From the NCBI RefSeq assembly GCF_030159095.1, contig NZ_BRXS01000001.1, positions 496,001 to 560,000 on the forward strand: a stretch of DNA of 64,000 bases, given 5' to 3'. Under the pieces are notes generated by a model. The model worked only from the letters and a program-made list of their open reading frames with translations. It did not search any database and was not told where the DNA came from. Every line of letters begins with the position of its first letter. Positions within the stretch are counted from its first letter, which is position 1. Below, in pieces: positions 26,801 to 36,959 of the stretch. Made by a program: the position numbers and the translations under genes. This DNA comes from Roseisolibacter agri (GTDB lineage Bacteria; Gemmatimonadota; Gemmatimonadetes; Gemmatimonadales; Gemmatimonadaceae).

Positions 26801-27277
26801 AAGGCGCGCTTCCTCAACTACAAGGACTACGCGCGCCGCACGGTCGCCGACGTCTTCCCCGACTCGGCGCTGGCCGGCGCGGTCGTGCGCACCGCGCGCA
26901 CGTTCGAGACGGCGCTCGCGCGCAACAACGGCGACGGCAGCTTCACGCTGGTGCCGCTCCCGCGCGAGGCGCAGCTGGCGCCGGTGTACGGCATCCTCGC
27001 CGACGACGTGGACGGCGACGGCCGCACCGACCTGCTGCTGGCCGGCAACTTCGACGGCGTGAAGCCCGAGATCGGGCGCATGGCCGCGAGCTACGGCCTC
27101 CTCCTGCGGGGGGATGGCAAGGGCGGCTTCACGCCGCTGCCAGCGCGACGCTCCGGCTTCCGCGTCCCGGGCCAGGCGCGCGACATCCAGCGCCTCCGCA
27201 CCCGCGACGGCGACGCCTACGTGGTGATGCGCAACAACGCCCGTCCGCTCGTCTTCCGACCCGCTTCCCGCGACTGA
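23867..27277 (+). CDS. CRTAC1-family FG-GAP/VCBS and ASPIC/UnbV repeat lipoprotein (copy 1)
   Basis: The 1136-residue exported protein is built from many FG-GAP/VCBS beta-propeller repeats, visible as calcium-binding-like motifs DVNGDGRLDVYV, DYDRDGDLDLFV, DVNRDGWPDVYV, DVDNDGWPDVYT and DADGDGDLDLYV. An ASPIC/UnbV domain lies near residues 540-630 (FGVGARVTLWQGDAQQV, RGFQSSVDPVLTFGLG). The signal peptide ends LLAGTLAC, so it is probably a lipoprotein. I prefer the ATG at 23867; the ATG at 23795 would place a basic 24-residue extension in front and lies in a hairpin. Such proteins often sit beside SusC/SusD and haloperoxidase-like genes; their biochemical role is unknown. It is a paralog of the gene at 30897. 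Confidence 0.9.
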   Translation: MTQTYAAWPRALAAAALLAGTLACAGAAGSADDSTAAAAPRGEAPPVDGHLFTRLPASYTGVHFVNRLEDSDTLNVFTYRNFYNGGGVAIGDLTGDSLPELVLTSNLGGATLYLNEGGLRFRDVTAKAGMKGKGGWTTGVTMADVNGDGRLDVYVSHAGPDADRRANELWVNQGTDASGVPTFVERAAEHGIADRGYSSHAAFLDYDRDGDLDLFVINNSPRPVSSFGMRNTRHVRDSLGGHRLYRNDAGKFVDVSEQAGIYGSEIGFGLGLGVGDVNRDGWPDVYVANDFFERDHLYVNRGDGTFDEAGDRQMPVMSYFSMGMDVADVDNDGWPDVYTTDMLPEDEYRFKTTSSFEGWDVYQTKLRNGYGHQAMRNMLQRNNGDGTFSDVGQMAHVDKTDWSWSALIADLDLDGLKDVYVTNGLLHDVTSQDYIAFLANDATRERTVRGGKVDYMQLIRAMSSTPLPDYAFRNAGDLRFTNEAKAWGLDTPSFSNGAAYGDLDGDGALDLVVNNVNAEAFVYRNNARTLHRDRHWLQVRLDGAGLNRFGVGARVTLWQGDAQQVQEQAPARGFQSSVDPVLTFGLGARAAADSVTVAWADGRTSVLRQVAADRRLTVRQADAPAPAAAPAPPRAASPSTTLLADVTDRTPFDFVHRENDFVDFDRERLLPKLLSTEGSYMAVGDVNGDGLDDAYVGGAKEQPGQLMLQARDGSFRRSNPGVFEPDAISEDLGAALFDADGDGDLDLYVVSGGNEFSELAPALQDRLYVNDGRGGFRKTTGQLPEEYESGSRVVAADYDRDGDVDLFVGGRVVPWKYGASPRSLLLQNDGRGRFTDVTDRLAPALARAGLVTDAVWRDVDGDARPDLVVVGEWMPITVFRNAGGGKLAPLAVAGLAQSDGWWNRIVAGDFTGDGRVDFVLGNLGLNTRLQASAAQPVTMYVKDFDGNGFAEQILATYNEGKAYPFPLRDDLIKAIPPLKARFLNYKDYARRTVADVFPDSALAGAVVRTARTFETALARNNGDGSFTLVPLPREAQLAPVYGILADDVDGDGRTDLLLAGNFDGVKPEIGRMAASYGLLLRGDGKGGFTPLPARRSGFRVPGQARDIQRLRTRDGDAYVVMRNNARPLVFRPASRD

Positions 27278-27279
27278 CG

Positions 27280-28653
27280 ATGCGCCCCGCTCTCCGTCCC
27301 CTCCTCCGGCTCGCCCTCCTCGCCGCGGCCGTCGTCGGCGCCGCCTCGTGCGGCCACGCGACGGCGACCTCGCGCCCCGCCGCCACCGACGCGGAGCTGC
27401 TGCACGGCGCGATGCGGCAGCTCACGAACGTCATCGTCTACGACATCTTCAGCCCGCCGCAGGCGAGCCGCGTCTACGCCTATGCCAGCGTCGCCGCCTA
27501 CGAGACGCTGCGGCAGGGGCAGCCCGGCTACCGCTCGCTCGCGGGGCAGCTGCACGGGCTGACGCCGGTGCCGGCGCCCGACTCCGGTGCGGAGCTGTCG
27601 CTGCCGCTGGCCGGCGTGCACGCGTTCATGACGGTGGGCCGCGCGCTCACCTTCAGCCGCGCGCGCATGGACTCGCTGCGCGAGGCGATGGACCTCGAGT
27701 ACCGCCGGCGCGGCCTGTCCGACTCGGTGTACGCGCGCTCCATCGCGTACGGCGAGCGCGTCGCCGATCACGTTCTGAAGTGGGCGGGCGGCGACCGGTT
27801 CAAGCAGAGCCGCGGCTACCCGAAGTACACGGTGACCACGGCGCCGGGGCGCTGGGTGCCGACGCCCCCCGCGTACATGGACGCCGTGGAGCCCAACTGG
27901 GCGATGCTGCGGCCGTTCGTGATGGACACGTCGAGCCAGTTCCGCCCCGAGCCGCCGCACCCGTTCGACACGCTGCCGACGAGCGCGTTCTACCGCGAGG
28001 CGCGCGAGGTCTACGAGACGCGCAAGGCGCTGACGGCGGAGCAGCGCGACATCACGGCGTTCTGGGACTGCAACCCGTACGTGATGAACGTGCGCGGGCA
28101 CGCGATGTTCGCGAGCAAGAAGATCACGCCGGGCGGGCACTGGATGGGCATCGTCGCCATCGCCGCGCGGAAGTCGAACGCCGACGCGCTCCGGTCGGCC
28201 GAGGCGTACGCGCGGACGTCGGTCGCGCTCGCGGACGGCTTCATCAGCAGCTGGGACGAGAAGTTCCGGAGCAACGTGATCCGCCCGGAGTCGATGATCA
28301 ACACGTACATCGATCCCGCGTGGGAGCCGCTGCTCCAGACGCCGCCGTTCCCGGAGTACACGAGCGGCCACAGCGTGATCTCGACGGCGGCGGCGGTGGT
28401 GCTGACGCAGCAGTTCGGCGACCGGTTCGCGTTCACCGACTCGACGGAGCTGGAGTACGGGCTCCCGGTGCGCTCGTTCACGTCGTTCGAGCAGGCGGCG
28501 GCGGAGGCGGCGATCAGCCGGCTGTACGGCGGCATCCACTATCGTCGCGCGATCGAGCAGGGGGTGAAGCAGGGACGGAAGGTGGGGGAGCTGGTGCTCG
28601 CGCGCGTGCAGACGCGTGTGCCGACGACGGTCGCAGCGGCGCGCGCGCCCTAG
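27280..28653 (+). CDS. Vanadium-dependent haloperoxidase/PAP2-family exported protein
   Basis: The 457-residue protein has a lipoprotein-like signal (VVGAASC) and the full vanadate/phosphate-binding residue set of the PAP2/vanadium haloperoxidase family: Lys328 and Arg335 (KFRSNVIRPE), Ser362-Gly363-His364 (YTSGHS) and Arg414 with His420 (SRLYGGIHYRR). The spacings K-x6-R, S-x-H and R-x5-H equal those of known chloroperoxidase. Whether it is a haloperoxidase or a phosphatase cannot be decided: both use these residues. It begins 2 nt after the CRTAC1 stop, so the two are made together; this pairing downstream of SusC/SusD recurs in related bacteria. A family B palindrome follows. Confidence 0.9.
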   Translation: MRPALRPLLRLALLAAAVVGAASCGHATATSRPAATDAELLHGAMRQLTNVIVYDIFSPPQASRVYAYASVAAYETLRQGQPGYRSLAGQLHGLTPVPAPDSGAELSLPLAGVHAFMTVGRALTFSRARMDSLREAMDLEYRRRGLSDSVYARSIAYGERVADHVLKWAGGDRFKQSRGYPKYTVTTAPGRWVPTPPAYMDAVEPNWAMLRPFVMDTSSQFRPEPPHPFDTLPTSAFYREAREVYETRKALTAEQRDITAFWDCNPYVMNVRGHAMFASKKITPGGHWMGIVAIAARKSNADALRSAEAYARTSVALADGFISSWDEKFRSNVIRPESMINTYIDPAWEPLLQTPPFPEYTSGHSVISTAAAVVLTQQFGDRFAFTDSTELEYGLPVRSFTSFEQAAAEAAISRLYGGIHYRRAIEQGVKQGRKVGELVLARVQTRVPTTVAAARAP

Positions 28654-28684
28654 CTCCTCCTGGGACGGCGCCGGAAAAGCTTCC

Positions 28685-28818
28685 GACAGGATTACAGGAT
28701 TAGCAGGATTTACAGGATTGATCCCGTGACCTGTCCGGCCTCCGCATGGCGCGTGGGACTCCGCGTGACGTGGAAGATCGAATCCTGTCAATCCTGTCAA
28801 TCCTGTCCAATGCCGTTC
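28685..28818. repeat. Family B CAGGATT palindrome, copy 1
   Basis: The left arm (28685-28720) is built of ACAGGATT-type units, and the right arm (28781-28808) of the complementary AATCCTGTC units, so transcripts can fold into a long hairpin. The right end carries TGCCGTTC (28811-28818), also found at the end of copies 3 and 4. The ATG at 28810 overlaps this terminus and the first codons of the GH97 frame lie in it. Confidence 0.82.
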
Positions 28819-28821
28819 ACG

Positions 28822-30891
28822 ATGCGTCCCGTCCGTCGCAATGCCGCCGCGCGCATCGTCGGCGCGCTGGCCGCGGCGCTGCTCAGCGCGAGTGCCGTCC
28901 ACGCGCAGGTCACCGCGCCGCCCGGCGCGCTCACGGTCGCCTCGCCCGACGGCAAGAACGTCGCGGGCGTCGGCGTGCAGGACGGCCACCTGGCCTACTA
29001 CGTCCAGCGCGGCGGGCGGTGGATCATCCAGCCGTCGCTGCTCGGCTTCGCCTTCCGGGGCGCGCCGGCGCTGCGCGACAGCCTGCGCATCGTCGGCAAC
29101 GAGCGCCGGTCGTTCGACACGACCTGGACGCAGCCGTGGGGCGAGGTGGCGCGCGTGCGCGACCAGCACAACGAGCTGCGCGTGACGGTCGAGGAGCAGT
29201 CCGCGCCGCGACGCCGCTTCGTGCTCGCCGTCCGCGTGTTCGACGACGGCGTCGGCTTCCGCTACGAGCTGCCCCAGCAGGCCGCCCTGGGCGAGTTCGA
29301 GATCAGCGACGAGCTGACCGAGTTCACCCTGGCCGACAACGCGCGCGCGTGGTGGATCGCCTCCAACCGCCCGCGCCTCGACCGCTCGGAGCAGCTCTAC
29401 TCGTCGGGGCCCGTGAGCACCCTCGACAGCGTGCAGACGCCGCTCACGATGGCCATGAGCAGCGGCACGCAGGTCGTCATCCACGAGGCGGACCTCGTCG
29501 ACTACCCGCGCATGTTCCTCGCCGGGCCGCGCATGGAGGGCCGCACGCTGCGCGCTGCGCTGGCCCCGTGGAACGACGGCTTGAAGGTCCGCGGGCGCAC
29601 GCCCTTCGTGACGCCGTGGCGCACCATCCAGCTCGCCGACCGCGTCGAGCAGCTCGCGCCATCCGTCCTCGGCCTCAAGCTCAACCCGCCGAGCCGGATC
29701 GCCGACACGCGCTGGATCCAGCCGCAGAAGTACGTCGGGATCTGGTGGGGGATGCACCTCAACACGATGACCTGGTCGTCGGGGCCCAAGCATGGCGCGA
29801 CGACCGCGAACACGCGGAAGTACATCGACTTCGCCGCCGCGAACGGCTTCAGGGGCGTGCTGGTCGAGGGGTGGAACACCGGCTGGGACGGCGACTGGAT
29901 CAAGAACCAGAACGCCTTCTCGTTCACGGAGGCGTATCCCGACTACGACCTGCGCGGGCTGGCGGCCTACGCGAAGTCCAGGGGCGTGGGCCTGATCGCG
30001 CACAACGAGACGTCGGGCGGCATCGCCAACTACGAGCGCCAGCTGGAGGACGCCTTCCGGCTCTACCAGTCGCTCGGCATCACGACGCTGAAGTCGGGCT
30101 ACGTGGCCGACACCGTGGGCGGCGGGCAGTCCCACTACGGGCAGTTCGCCGTGCGGCACCACCGCAAGGTCATCGAGACCGCCGCGAAGTACGGCATCAT
30201 GGTGAACGCGCACGAGCCGATCCACGACACCGGCGAGCGCCGCACGTGGCCGAACATGATGAGCCGCGAGGGCGCGCGCGGGCAGGAGTACAACGCCTGG
30301 AGCGGCGACAGCGGCAACCCGCCCGAGCACGAGACGATCCTCTTCTTCACGCGCCTGCTGGCCGGCCCGATGGACTTCACGCCGGGCATCTTCGACCTGA
30401 TGCTCGCCAGCAGCGGCCGCCCGCGCACGCCCGAGGAGTCGCGCCCGCGCACGACGCTCGCCAAGCAGCTGGCGCTCTACGTCGTGCTGTACTCGCCGCT
30501 GCAGATGGCCGCCGACCTGCCCGAGAACTACGCGAACCAGCCCGCGTTCCAGTTCATCAGGGACGTCGCGGTGGACTGGGACACGACGCGCGTGCTCGAC
30601 GCGCGCATCGGCGACTACGTGGCGGTGGCGCGCAAGGCGAAGGGCAGGGACGAGTGGTTCCTCGGCGCCATCACGGACGAGGAGGCGCGCACGCTGGACG
30701 TGCGGCTCGACTTCCTGCCGGCCGGCCGGCGCTACGTGGCCGAGGTCTACGCCGACGGCCCGGGGGCCAACTGGCGCGACAACCCGCTGCCGGTCGCGAT
30801 CTCGCGCCAGCCGGTGACCGCCGCGTCGCGGCAGACGCTGCGCCTCGCGCCAAGCGGCGGCGTGGCGGTGCGCATCCGCCCCGAGCGGTAA
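28822..30891 (+). CDS. GH97 family glycoside hydrolase (SusB-like alpha-glucosidase)
   Basis: The 689-residue exported enzyme cleaves alpha-glucosides in the periplasm, as SusB does in starch use. A signal peptide (to ...SAVHAQ) precedes the N-terminal beta-sandwich, the TIM barrel (KYVGIWWGMHLNTMTW, GVLVEGWNTGWDGDW) and the C-terminal domain. Three Glu residues in the conserved motifs HNETSG (396), NAHEPI (465) and PPEHET (502) correspond to the catalytic and calcium-binding glutamates of the inverting branch. I chose the ATG at 28822; an in-frame ATG at 28810 adds four residues encoded by the palindrome. It opens a unit with a CRTAC1 gene, the PTS genes and GH13, so released glucose probably feeds PtsG. 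Confidence 0.93.
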   Translation: MRPVRRNAAARIVGALAAALLSASAVHAQVTAPPGALTVASPDGKNVAGVGVQDGHLAYYVQRGGRWIIQPSLLGFAFRGAPALRDSLRIVGNERRSFDTTWTQPWGEVARVRDQHNELRVTVEEQSAPRRRFVLAVRVFDDGVGFRYELPQQAALGEFEISDELTEFTLADNARAWWIASNRPRLDRSEQLYSSGPVSTLDSVQTPLTMAMSSGTQVVIHEADLVDYPRMFLAGPRMEGRTLRAALAPWNDGLKVRGRTPFVTPWRTIQLADRVEQLAPSVLGLKLNPPSRIADTRWIQPQKYVGIWWGMHLNTMTWSSGPKHGATTANTRKYIDFAAANGFRGVLVEGWNTGWDGDWIKNQNAFSFTEAYPDYDLRGLAAYAKSRGVGLIAHNETSGGIANYERQLEDAFRLYQSLGITTLKSGYVADTVGGGQSHYGQFAVRHHRKVIETAAKYGIMVNAHEPIHDTGERRTWPNMMSREGARGQEYNAWSGDSGNPPEHETILFFTRLLAGPMDFTPGIFDLMLASSGRPRTPEESRPRTTLAKQLALYVVLYSPLQMAADLPENYANQPAFQFIRDVAVDWDTTRVLDARIGDYVAVARKAKGRDEWFLGAITDEEARTLDVRLDFLPAGRRYVAEVYADGPGANWRDNPLPVAISRQPVTAASRQTLRLAPSGGVAVRIRPER

Positions 30892-30896
30892 GGCGG

Positions 30897-33800
30897 GTGC
30901 GCTGGTCGAACGTCATCCCGAGCGCAGCGAGGGATCCGCTCTCCCGCACGGTGGGGGCGCTGTGCGCGCTGGTGCTCGCGGGGTGTGCGGCGCAGCAGCC
31001 GGCGGCGCCGCCGCTGTTCGAGCGCCTCGCGCCGCGCGCCACTGGCGTGACGTTCGAGAACCGGCTCCCCGAGACGGCCGACTTCAACATCCTCAACTAC
31101 CTGTACTACTACAACGGCGGCGGCGTCGCCGTGGGCGACGTCGACGGCGACGGGCGGCCCGACCTCTACTTCTCGTCCAACCTCGGTGAGAACCGGCTCT
31201 ATCGGAACCTCGGCAACTTCCGCTTCGAGGACGTGACCGCGCGCGCGGGCGTCGCCGGGCCGCCGGGGTGGAAGACGGGCGTGACGATGGCCGACGTCGA
31301 CGGCGACGGCCACGTCGACATCTACGTCTCCGCCGTCAGCTACCTGGGGATGCACGGCCGCAACGTGCTGTACGTGAACCGCGGCGACGGCACGTTCACC
31401 GACCGCACGCGCGAGATGGGGCTGGAGCACGTCGGCTACTCGACGCAGGCCGCCTTCCTCGACTACGACGCCGACGGCGACCTGGACATGTTCCTGCTCA
31501 ACCACTCGACGCACAGCGAGCGGTCGATCGGGAACGGCGCGCGCGCGGACGGCACCGTGCCCGCGGCGGACCGGCTGTTCCGCAACGACCCTTCGCTTGA
31601 CGGCTCAGGGCGGCGCTTTGCTGACGTGACGGAAGCCGCGGGCATCCGCGACGGCGTCGACGGCTACGGGCTGGGCGTGGTGGCGAGCGACTTCGACGGC
31701 GACGGCTGCGTCGACCTCTACGTCGCCAACGACTTCCAGGGGAACGACCAGCTCCACCACAACCGCTGCGACGGCACCTTCACCGAGATCCTCGGCCGCG
31801 CGACGGGCCACACGAGCCGCTTCTCGATGGGCGTGGACGCGGCCGACATCAACGACGACGGGCGGCCCGACCTGTTCGTGGGCGACATGCTCCCCGAGCG
31901 CGAGGACGTGCTCAAGACGTCGGCGAGCTCCGAGACGTTCAACCTGTTCAACCTGCGGCTGCGCGCGGGCTACCAGCCGCAGTACGCGCGCAACACGCTG
32001 CAGCTCAACCGCGGCGAGGCCGGCGGCACGCTCCGTTTCAGCGAGATCGGCTACCTGGCCGGCGTGCACGCCAGCGACTGGACCTGGGCGCCGCTGTTCG
32101 CGGACCTCGACAACGATGGGCGGAAGGACCTCTTCGTGACCAACGGGATCTACCGCCGCCCGAACGACCTGGACTACATCAACTACGTCGGCAACGACGC
32201 CAACCAGGCGGCGCTGGCGCAGGGGATCACGGCGCGCGAGCTGGCGCTGCTGCAGCGCATGCCGCAGGTGCCGCTCCCCAACCACGCCTTCCGCAACGAC
32301 GGCGACCTGCACTTCACGAACGTCGCCGACCAGTGGGGGCTGGGGCAGCCCGGCTTCTCGAACGGCGCGGCGTACGTGGACCTCGACGACGACGGCGCGC
32401 TCGATCTCGTCGTCAACACGCTCGGCGCGCCCGCCGCGATCTACCGCAACGGCGCGCGCGCGGCCAACGGGAACGCGTACCTCACCGTGCGGCTGCAGGG
32501 CGAGGGCGCGAACACCGCGGGCTTCGGCGCGAGGGTCATGCTGAAGCAGGGCGGCGCGACGCAGCTGCTGGAGCAGCAGCCGACGCGCGGCTTCCAGTCG
32601 TCGGTCGATCCGCGGCTGCACTTCGGGCTGGGGAAGGCAGCGCGCGTGGACTCGCTGATCGTCGTCTGGCCCGACCGCCGCTTCCAGGTGCTCACGAACG
32701 TCGCGGCGAACCGCACGCTGACGCTGTCGCAGCGCGACGCCGCGGGCCGCTGGGCGCCGCCGCGCGACTCGGCGCCGCCGCTGCTGGCCCTCGCCGACCC
32801 CGCGTCCGCGATCGACTTCCGGCACGCCGAGAACGACTTCCTGGACACGGACCGCGAGCCGCTGATGCCGCACCTGCTGTCGGCCGAGGGGCCGGCGCTG
32901 GCGGTGGGCGACGTGGACGGGGACGGGCTGGACGACGTGTTCGTGGGCGGCGCCAAGTGGCAGCCCAGCCGGCTGTTCGTGCAGCAGCGCGACGGCCGCT
33001 TCGCGTCGCGGGACGACGCGGTGTTCGCCGCCGACAGCGTCACCGAGGACGTGGACGCGGCGTTCTTCGACGCCAACGGCGACGGGCGGCCGGACCTCTA
33101 CGTCGTCACCGCGGGCAACGAGTTCTGGGGCGACGCGCCGCAGCTGCGCGACCGGCTGTACCTGAACGACGGCCGCGGGCACTTCCGGCACGCGCCGGAC
33201 GCGCTGCCGCCCATCGCGCAGAACGGCGGCGTGGTCGCGCCGGGCGACTACGACGGCGACGGCGACGTGGACCTGTTCGTGGGCTCGCGCGTCGTGTCGC
33301 GCTCCTACGGGCTCACGCCACCGAGCCACCTGCTGCGGAATGATCCCTCGCCTGACGGCTCGGGACGCCGCTTCACGGATGTGACGCGCGAGGTCGCGCC
33401 GGCGCTGCTGGAGGCCGGGATGGTGTCGTCGGCCGCGTGGATCGACCGCGACGGCGACCGGAAGCTCGAGCTGGTGGTCGTCGGCGAGTGGATGCCGGTG
33501 CGCGTCTTCGCGCCGCAGGGCGGCCGGCTGGTGGACCGCACGCGCGAGGCCGGGCTGGCCAGCACCGAGGGGTGGTGGAACAGCGTCACCGTCGCGGACC
33601 TGAACGGCGACGGGCGGCAGGACCTCGTGCTCGGGAACCTGGGCCTCAACGCCTACGTCACCGCCAGCGACGGCGAGCCCGCCCGGATGTACGTCCACGA
33701 CTTCGGCGGGACGGGCGTCCAGAAGCAGCTCCTGACCTTCTACAAGCACGGCGTGAGCTATCCGCTGGCCGGGCGCGACGACATCGTCCGCCTGGTGCCG

Positions 33801-34298
33801 CCGCTGCGCAGCCGCTATCCCAGCTACCACTCCTTCGGCGCCGCGCGCCTGGAGGACGTCTTCGACGCCTCGGAGCTGCGCGCCGCGCGCAGGCTGGAGG
33901 CGCGCCAGCTGGCGAGCGCGGTGGCGCTGGCGGGCGCGGATGGTGCATTCACGTTGCGACCGCTGCCGCGCGAGGCGCAGCTGGCGCCGGTGTACGCCTC
34001 GCTGGCGCGCGACTTCGACGGCGACGGGCACGTGGACCTGCTGCTCGGCGGCAACCAGCACGGTGTCCCGCCGATGCTGGGGCGCTACGACGCCAGCTAC
34101 GGCCTGCTGCTGCGCGGCGCGGGCGACGGGCGCTTCACGCCCGTGGACCTGGCCGAGACGGGCGTCGCCATCGAGGGGCAGGTACGGGACCTGAAGGCGA
34201 TGCGGCGCGCGGACGGCGGCTGGATGATCGCCGTCGCGCGGAATGGTGACCGGCTCCAACTCCTCCGACCGCTCCGCGCCGAGAGCGCACGTCCATGA
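30897..34298 (+). CDS. CRTAC1-family FG-GAP/VCBS and ASPIC/UnbV repeat lipoprotein (copy 2)
   Basis: This paralog of the 23867 gene has about 1133 residues with the same order of repeats: DVDGDGRPDLYF, DVDGDGHVDIYV, DYDADGDLDMFL, DFDGDGCVDLYV, DINDDGRPDLFV, then an ASPIC/UnbV domain (TAGFGARVMLKQGG, RGFQSSVDPRLHFGLG) and more FG-GAP repeats. The signal is a lipoprotein type (LCALVLAGC). The start is uncertain: the GTG at 30897 gives a charged n-region that is encoded by a dispersed repeat (30911-30936), while the GTG at 30951 would leave an uncharged, very short one. Only 5 nt separate it from the GH97 stop. Its stop codon is the first step of an ATGA ladder into the PTS gene. Confidence 0.88.
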   Translation: MRWSNVIPSAARDPLSRTVGALCALVLAGCAAQQPAAPPLFERLAPRATGVTFENRLPETADFNILNYLYYYNGGGVAVGDVDGDGRPDLYFSSNLGENRLYRNLGNFRFEDVTARAGVAGPPGWKTGVTMADVDGDGHVDIYVSAVSYLGMHGRNVLYVNRGDGTFTDRTREMGLEHVGYSTQAAFLDYDADGDLDMFLLNHSTHSERSIGNGARADGTVPAADRLFRNDPSLDGSGRRFADVTEAAGIRDGVDGYGLGVVASDFDGDGCVDLYVANDFQGNDQLHHNRCDGTFTEILGRATGHTSRFSMGVDAADINDDGRPDLFVGDMLPEREDVLKTSASSETFNLFNLRLRAGYQPQYARNTLQLNRGEAGGTLRFSEIGYLAGVHASDWTWAPLFADLDNDGRKDLFVTNGIYRRPNDLDYINYVGNDANQAALAQGITARELALLQRMPQVPLPNHAFRNDGDLHFTNVADQWGLGQPGFSNGAAYVDLDDDGALDLVVNTLGAPAAIYRNGARAANGNAYLTVRLQGEGANTAGFGARVMLKQGGATQLLEQQPTRGFQSSVDPRLHFGLGKAARVDSLIVVWPDRRFQVLTNVAANRTLTLSQRDAAGRWAPPRDSAPPLLALADPASAIDFRHAENDFLDTDREPLMPHLLSAEGPALAVGDVDGDGLDDVFVGGAKWQPSRLFVQQRDGRFASRDDAVFAADSVTEDVDAAFFDANGDGRPDLYVVTAGNEFWGDAPQLRDRLYLNDGRGHFRHAPDALPPIAQNGGVVAPGDYDGDGDVDLFVGSRVVSRSYGLTPPSHLLRNDPSPDGSGRRFTDVTREVAPALLEAGMVSSAAWIDRDGDRKLELVVVGEWMPVRVFAPQGGRLVDRTREAGLASTEGWWNSVTVADLNGDGRQDLVLGNLGLNAYVTASDGEPARMYVHDFGGTGVQKQLLTFYKHGVSYPLAGRDDIVRLVPPLRSRYPSYHSFGAARLEDVFDASELRAARRLEARQLASAVALAGADGAFTLRPLPREAQLAPVYASLARDFDGDGHVDLLLGGNQHGVPPMLGRYDASYGLLLRGAGDGRFTPVDLAETGVAIEGQVRDLKAMRRADGGWMIAVARNGDRLQLLRPLRAESARP
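30911..30936 (+). repeat. Dispersed CATCCCGAGCGCAGCGAGGGAT repeat copy
   Basis: The sequence GTCATCCCGAGCGCAGCG and the following AGGGATC is a short imperfect palindrome that I know as a common dispersed intergenic repeat in many bacterial genomes, often translated by mistake. Here it lies between GH97 and the next gene and, if translation starts at 30897, encodes part of a signal peptide (VIPSAARDP). Only one copy is in this window. Confidence 0.6.
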
Positions 34299-34322
34299 GC
34301 ACACGTCCATGAGCGCACGTCC

Positions 34323-34335
<13 letters not shown>
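34285..34335 (+). repeat. 14-bp tandem repeat forming an ATGA stop/start ladder
   Basis: Three 14-bp units ending CGTCCATGA (34285-34298, 34299-34312, 34313-34326) and a 9-bp partial unit (34327-34335) join the CRTAC1 stop to the PTS start. Each unit shifts the frame by two, so the TGA ending one frame overlaps the next ATG: the CRTAC1 stop overlaps ATG 34295, which encodes MSTRP and stops at 34312, overlapping ATG 34309 (MSARP, stop 34326), overlapping ATG 34323 of the PTS gene. Confidence 0.85.

Positions 34336-36955
<2,620 letters not shown>

Positions 36956-36959
<4 letters not shown>

Noticed and set aside
22357-27280. Long plus-strand frame running into the haloperoxidase-like gene, suggesting a giant fusion
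   Set aside because: Upstream of 27280 the frame is a shadow of SusD and CRTAC1; a normal signal peptide starts at 27280.
30897-30950. VIPSAARDP as a protein domain
   Set aside because: It is the translation of a common dispersed DNA repeat, so it has no value as a protein motif; it was kept only as a DNA observation.
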